Shown in pieces: positions 6,595-7,879 of a DNA stretch of 7,879 nucleotides. A model generated the notes under the pieces. The model had not been told where the DNA came from. It saw only the letters and a list, made by a program, of their open reading frames with translations, and made no database searches. Numbering within the stretch: position 1 is the stretch's first letter; each line of letters starts with the position of its first letter. The position numbers were made by a program, and so were the translations under genes. Location: assembly GCF_010892395.1 (NCBI RefSeq), contig NZ_JAACKB010000396.1:1-7879 (forward strand), written 5' to 3'. The stretch comes from Sulfurovum sp. bin170. Lineage in GTDB: Bacteria; Campylobacterota; Campylobacteria; Campylobacterales; Sulfurovaceae.

Positions 6595-7188
6595 TTATAT
6601 AAGAGTAATTACCTCATCCACATTGGCAAAAATAGCTTCAACTCTCTCTTGCCAAAGCTCACCAAATCTCTTTTTCTCTTCAGGGGTTGCAACACCTTGC
6701 ATAATCTTCTGCATAAGAGGTTGCATCTCTGGTCTTGCTGGTATGGAGTGTGGATTATAACTTACAGAGACCGTAGCACCTGTATCAACTCTACTGAACT
6801 TAACACTTGAATCTATATCTTGGTTAAAAAACATCAAATCTCTTCGGTCAAAATTACCACCTATCCCCTGAAAGCCATAATCAGTAGTAGCACCTGTAAT
6901 ATTAGATATAACAGCTCCAATAACACCTGCTACACCCTCCGTCTGATTCTGGGCAAACTCCACCTTGATAGCACCTCTCTGCGCTATCTCATCTGGATAG
7001 AGTGCTTTTAGCCCTTCAAGTGTACAGAGATATGCACCTGCAACAGTAGGACAACTATGTCCTGCACTCTTAACAACATCTAGGTAACTAAACTCCATAA
7101 TACCTTTTTCAAAAGTTCCTAAAAAACCTGATAGTGAGTCTTGTAGCTCTATGGTTGGTATAGCATCAAAAAAACTTGGGTAGTTCAT
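6595..7188 (-). CDS. FmdE-domain protein
   Basis: This 197-aa soluble protein has the FmdE domain (Pfam FmdE, named for a gene in the formylmethanofuran dehydrogenase operon of methanogens). The key motif is AGHSCPTVAGAYLC (G43, H44, C46, P47), where His and Cys are the expected metal-binding residues. It is followed by RGAIKVEFAQNQTEGVAGVI (from R71) and TTDYGFQGIGGNFDRRDLMF (from T101). No C-terminal CXXC zinc ribbon is present, unlike longer FmdE proteins. The C-terminus is a helical tail (ATPEEKKRFGELWQERVEAI). In bacteria without methanogenesis the function is unproven; a metal or molybdopterin link is only a family guess. AAGGA (7194-7198) is 5 nt upstream of the ATG. The gene is alone on this strand, converges on the lipoprotein gene, and ends 4 bp from an inserted repeat element. 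Confidence 0.82.
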   Translation of the reverse strand: MNYPSFFDAIPTIELQDSLSGFLGTFEKGIMEFSYLDVVKSAGHSCPTVAGAYLCTLEGLKALYPDEIAQRGAIKVEFAQNQTEGVAGVIGAVISNITGATTDYGFQGIGGNFDRRDLMFFNQDIDSSVKFSRVDTGATVSVSYNPHSIPARPEMQPLMQKIMQGVATPEEKKRFGELWQERVEAIFANVDEVITLI

Positions 7189-7213
7189 ATAAATCCTTAT
7201 TAATTAATAACGG

Positions 7214-7219
7214 TTTATA
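7214..7219 (-). promoter_or_regulatory. proximal -10 box for the FmdE gene
   Basis: On the minus strand TGGTATAAA gives an extended -10 element about 25 nt before the ATG. It resembles the TTTGGTATAAT before the antiporter gene. It would give a short leader RNA. Confidence 0.45.
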
Positions 7220-7257
7220 CCAAAATAAAAGAAATGTTAGATTAAATCTATGGAGGA

Positions 7258-7417
7258 TTAAGTTTGCGTCTCTCTATTAGGAAAGATATAAGTTGAAGCT
7301 TGATTACAAAGGAGGAGGTATATCAAGGGGTATATATTTATACTTCAACTTATTTTGGAAAGGTATGATTTCCAAAGAGGATTCAGTAAAGGAGGTTTCT
7401 AAATCCACATCTTTCAT
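7258..7417 (-). pseudogene. protein-like frame with one frameshift, small gene or gene remnant
   Basis: From ATG 7417 a 37-codon frame reads MKDVDLETSFTESSLEIIPF and continues to DIPPPL before a stop at 7304-7306. Removing one base (7306) lets the frame go on as NQASTYIFPNRETQT to a stop at 7258-7260. The frame is also stop-free upstream to 7489. The composition looks like real protein on both sides of the shift, so this may be a decayed gene. No Shine-Dalgarno site precedes the ATG, although a TATAAT box ends 6 nt before it, which could give a leaderless message. I recognise no family. The same bases form the plus-strand hairpins, so at least one reading may be incidental. Confidence 0.3.
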
Positions 7418-7423
7418 ATTGAT

Positions 7424-7429
7424 ATTATA
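7424..7429 (-). promoter_or_regulatory. distal -10 box upstream of the FmdE gene
   Basis: A perfect TATAAT on the minus strand (CCCCTATAATATCAATATG) would start RNA at about 7417. That is right at the ATG of the small frame, or it would give the FmdE gene a structured leader of about 230 nt. TTGACA (7439-7444) is 9 bp away, too close to act with this box, but it lies 17 bp from a CAATAT. Confidence 0.4.
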
Positions 7430-7581
7430 GGGGTTATTTGTCAATGGATGGATAACCAAAAAACAATGATAGGTTAATGATGGGTGGGTTTATATATTTC
7501 AATGTGATATTTTAGCATAAAAGTGATATAAGCATTCATTGCGTAAATGATTAATAAAATACAACTTATACAGTATAGATA

Positions 7582-7807
7582 GTTTCAAACCCTTATATGT
7601 CAGGGAATAATTTTTGCCATATTCTTAACCATTGGATTATTTGCAGGGTTTCAAACCCTTATATGTCAGGGAATAATCATTGTCATCTCAATAACTTCAT
7701 CATCTGTAAAATCGTTTCAAACCCTTATATGTCAGGGAATAATAGATTTATAAATAGAGAGGAAGAATTATGCAAAAGTTTCAAACCCTTATATGTCAGG
7801 GAATAAT
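7582..7807 (-). CRISPR. CRISPR array, four 30-bp repeats and three spacers
   Basis: Four identical 30-bp repeats lie at 7582-7611, 7648-7677, 7714-7743 and 7778-7807, separated by spacers of 36, 36 and 34 bp (7612-7647, 7678-7713, 7744-7777). On the plus strand the repeat starts GTTTCAAACCCTTATATG and ends CAGGGAATAAT. CCCT and AGGG form a short stem. Read on the minus strand it ends in GGGTTTGAAAC, like the classic ATTGAAAC 3' end whose last eight bases become the crRNA 5' tag. I therefore infer minus-strand transcription with the leader on the right. Repeat and spacer sizes fit Cas6-processed type I-B or III systems rather than type II (36-bp repeats). No cas gene is in the window. No repeat is degenerate, even at the presumed trailer end. 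Confidence 0.95.
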
Positions 7808-7879
7808 ACGCAATGCCAATGAATTAGCGAGGCTGAAGCCATCGGTTCCTTATATGCAATCTGCATTTTCGGAATCGGC
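7808..7879 (-). promoter_or_regulatory. probable CRISPR leader (partial, runs off the window)
   Basis: This is the sequence next to the leader-side repeat if the array is read on the minus strand. It is less AT-rich than most leaders. It contains a potential hairpin CGGTTCC (7843-7849)/GGAATCG (7871-7877, one G-T pair) enclosing TGCA-ATC-TGCA, plus GGCTGAAGCC at 7831-7840. No further repeat appears where one would be due (near 7843), so the array ends at 7807. It could instead be the edge of an inserted element. Confidence 0.4.

Larger units (their letters stand above)
7242..7457 (+). other. hairpin cluster with GGA-rich loops (possible regulatory RNA)
   Basis: On the plus strand I see five stem-loops. 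They are: 7242-7261 (one bulge, loop TATGGAG); 7288-7353 (11-bp outer stem ATAAGTTGAAG/CTTCAACTTAT, 6-bp inner stem CTTGAT/ATCAAG, loop with AAAGGAGGAGG); 7354-7376 (TTTGGAAA/TTTCCAAA); 7379-7406 (GGATT/AATCC, loop with AAAGGAGG); and 7432-7457 (GGTTAT/ATAACC, loop with ATGGATGG). GGA in loops is the hallmark of CsrA/RsmA-binding RNAs. AAAGGAGG also matches the anti-Shine-Dalgarno sequence, yet no ATG or GTG follows at usable distance. No clear promoter or terminator is visible on this strand, and a protein-like frame runs the other way, so the RNA call is tentative. Confidence 0.3.

Noticed and set aside
6820..7011. 63-codon plus-strand frame inside the FmdE gene
   Set aside because: It is antisense to the conserved FmdE domain and has a poor start context.
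7264..7296. 10-codon plus-strand leader peptide from TTG 7264 behind GGAGG
   Set aside because: The spacing from GGAGG is acceptable, but the peptide MRLSIRKDIS has no regulatory codon run and no downstream gene on that strand.
7477..7490. G-rich stretch TGATGGGTGGG as a G-quadruplex
   Set aside because: There are only two runs of three G, too few for a quadruplex.
7189..7581. tracrRNA or anti-repeat beside the array
   Set aside because: I found no stretch complementary to the repeat beyond a few bases, and 30-bp repeats do not suggest a type II system.
7597..7806. 69-codon plus-strand open frame with repeating NPYMSGNN
   Set aside because: It is made of the CRISPR repeats. The 66-bp period keeps the frame open until the 34-bp spacer shifts it. 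It has no ribosome binding site and no independent support.
7839..7868. Possible degenerate fifth CRISPR repeat
   Set aside because: Only about 13 of 30 positions match, and nine of these are one block. The implied spacer length (31) is also off. Kept only as a repeat-like 9-mer in the leader.

Overview
The window is AT-rich and mostly carries compact genes with good Shine-Dalgarno sites. Their promoters look like TATAAT/TATACT -10 boxes without convincing -35 boxes. That promoter style, together with the protein set, suggests a Campylobacterota bacterium (Sulfurimonas/Sulfurovum-like, Gram-negative). This assignment is an inference; no rRNA or tRNA gene is present to confirm it.

From left to right on the plus strand there are five genes. 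Two are tandem, diverged copies of a large YcbB/LdtD-type murein L,D-transpeptidase (152-1903 and 1978-3789). They are followed by a small secreted Sel1-repeat protein (3905-4333), a ChaA-type calcium/proton antiporter with a TTG start (4377-5456), and an unrecognised lipoprotein (5502-6278). Each has its own plausible -10 box, so they look like a run of separately promoted co-oriented genes rather than one tight operon. The first three products should be exported, and the two transpeptidases would remodel peptidoglycan cross-links in the periplasm. The antiporter would sit in the inner membrane and the lipoprotein would be lipid-anchored.

Between the lipoprotein and a convergent minus-strand FmdE-domain gene (6595-7188) lies a gene-free, fully symmetric element at 6312-6578. 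It has 18-bp terminal inverted repeats (17/18), a perfect 27-bp inverted pair of REP-like palindromes inside, and 12-bp direct repeats touching both ends. This looks like a small non-autonomous mobile element with a target duplication.

Upstream of the FmdE gene, 7189-7581 has no convincing intact gene but is far from empty. On the plus strand it folds into a series of hairpins, most with GGA or AAAGGAGG in the loop, which resembles a CsrA-type RNA decoy. On the minus strand it carries a protein-like frame with one apparent frameshift, plus a strong -10 box. These readings compete and neither is proven.

The window ends in a short CRISPR array (7582-7807) of four identical 30-bp repeats and three spacers. 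The GTTTGAAAC repeat end indicates minus-strand transcription, which makes the final 72 bases the probable leader. No cas gene is present in the window.
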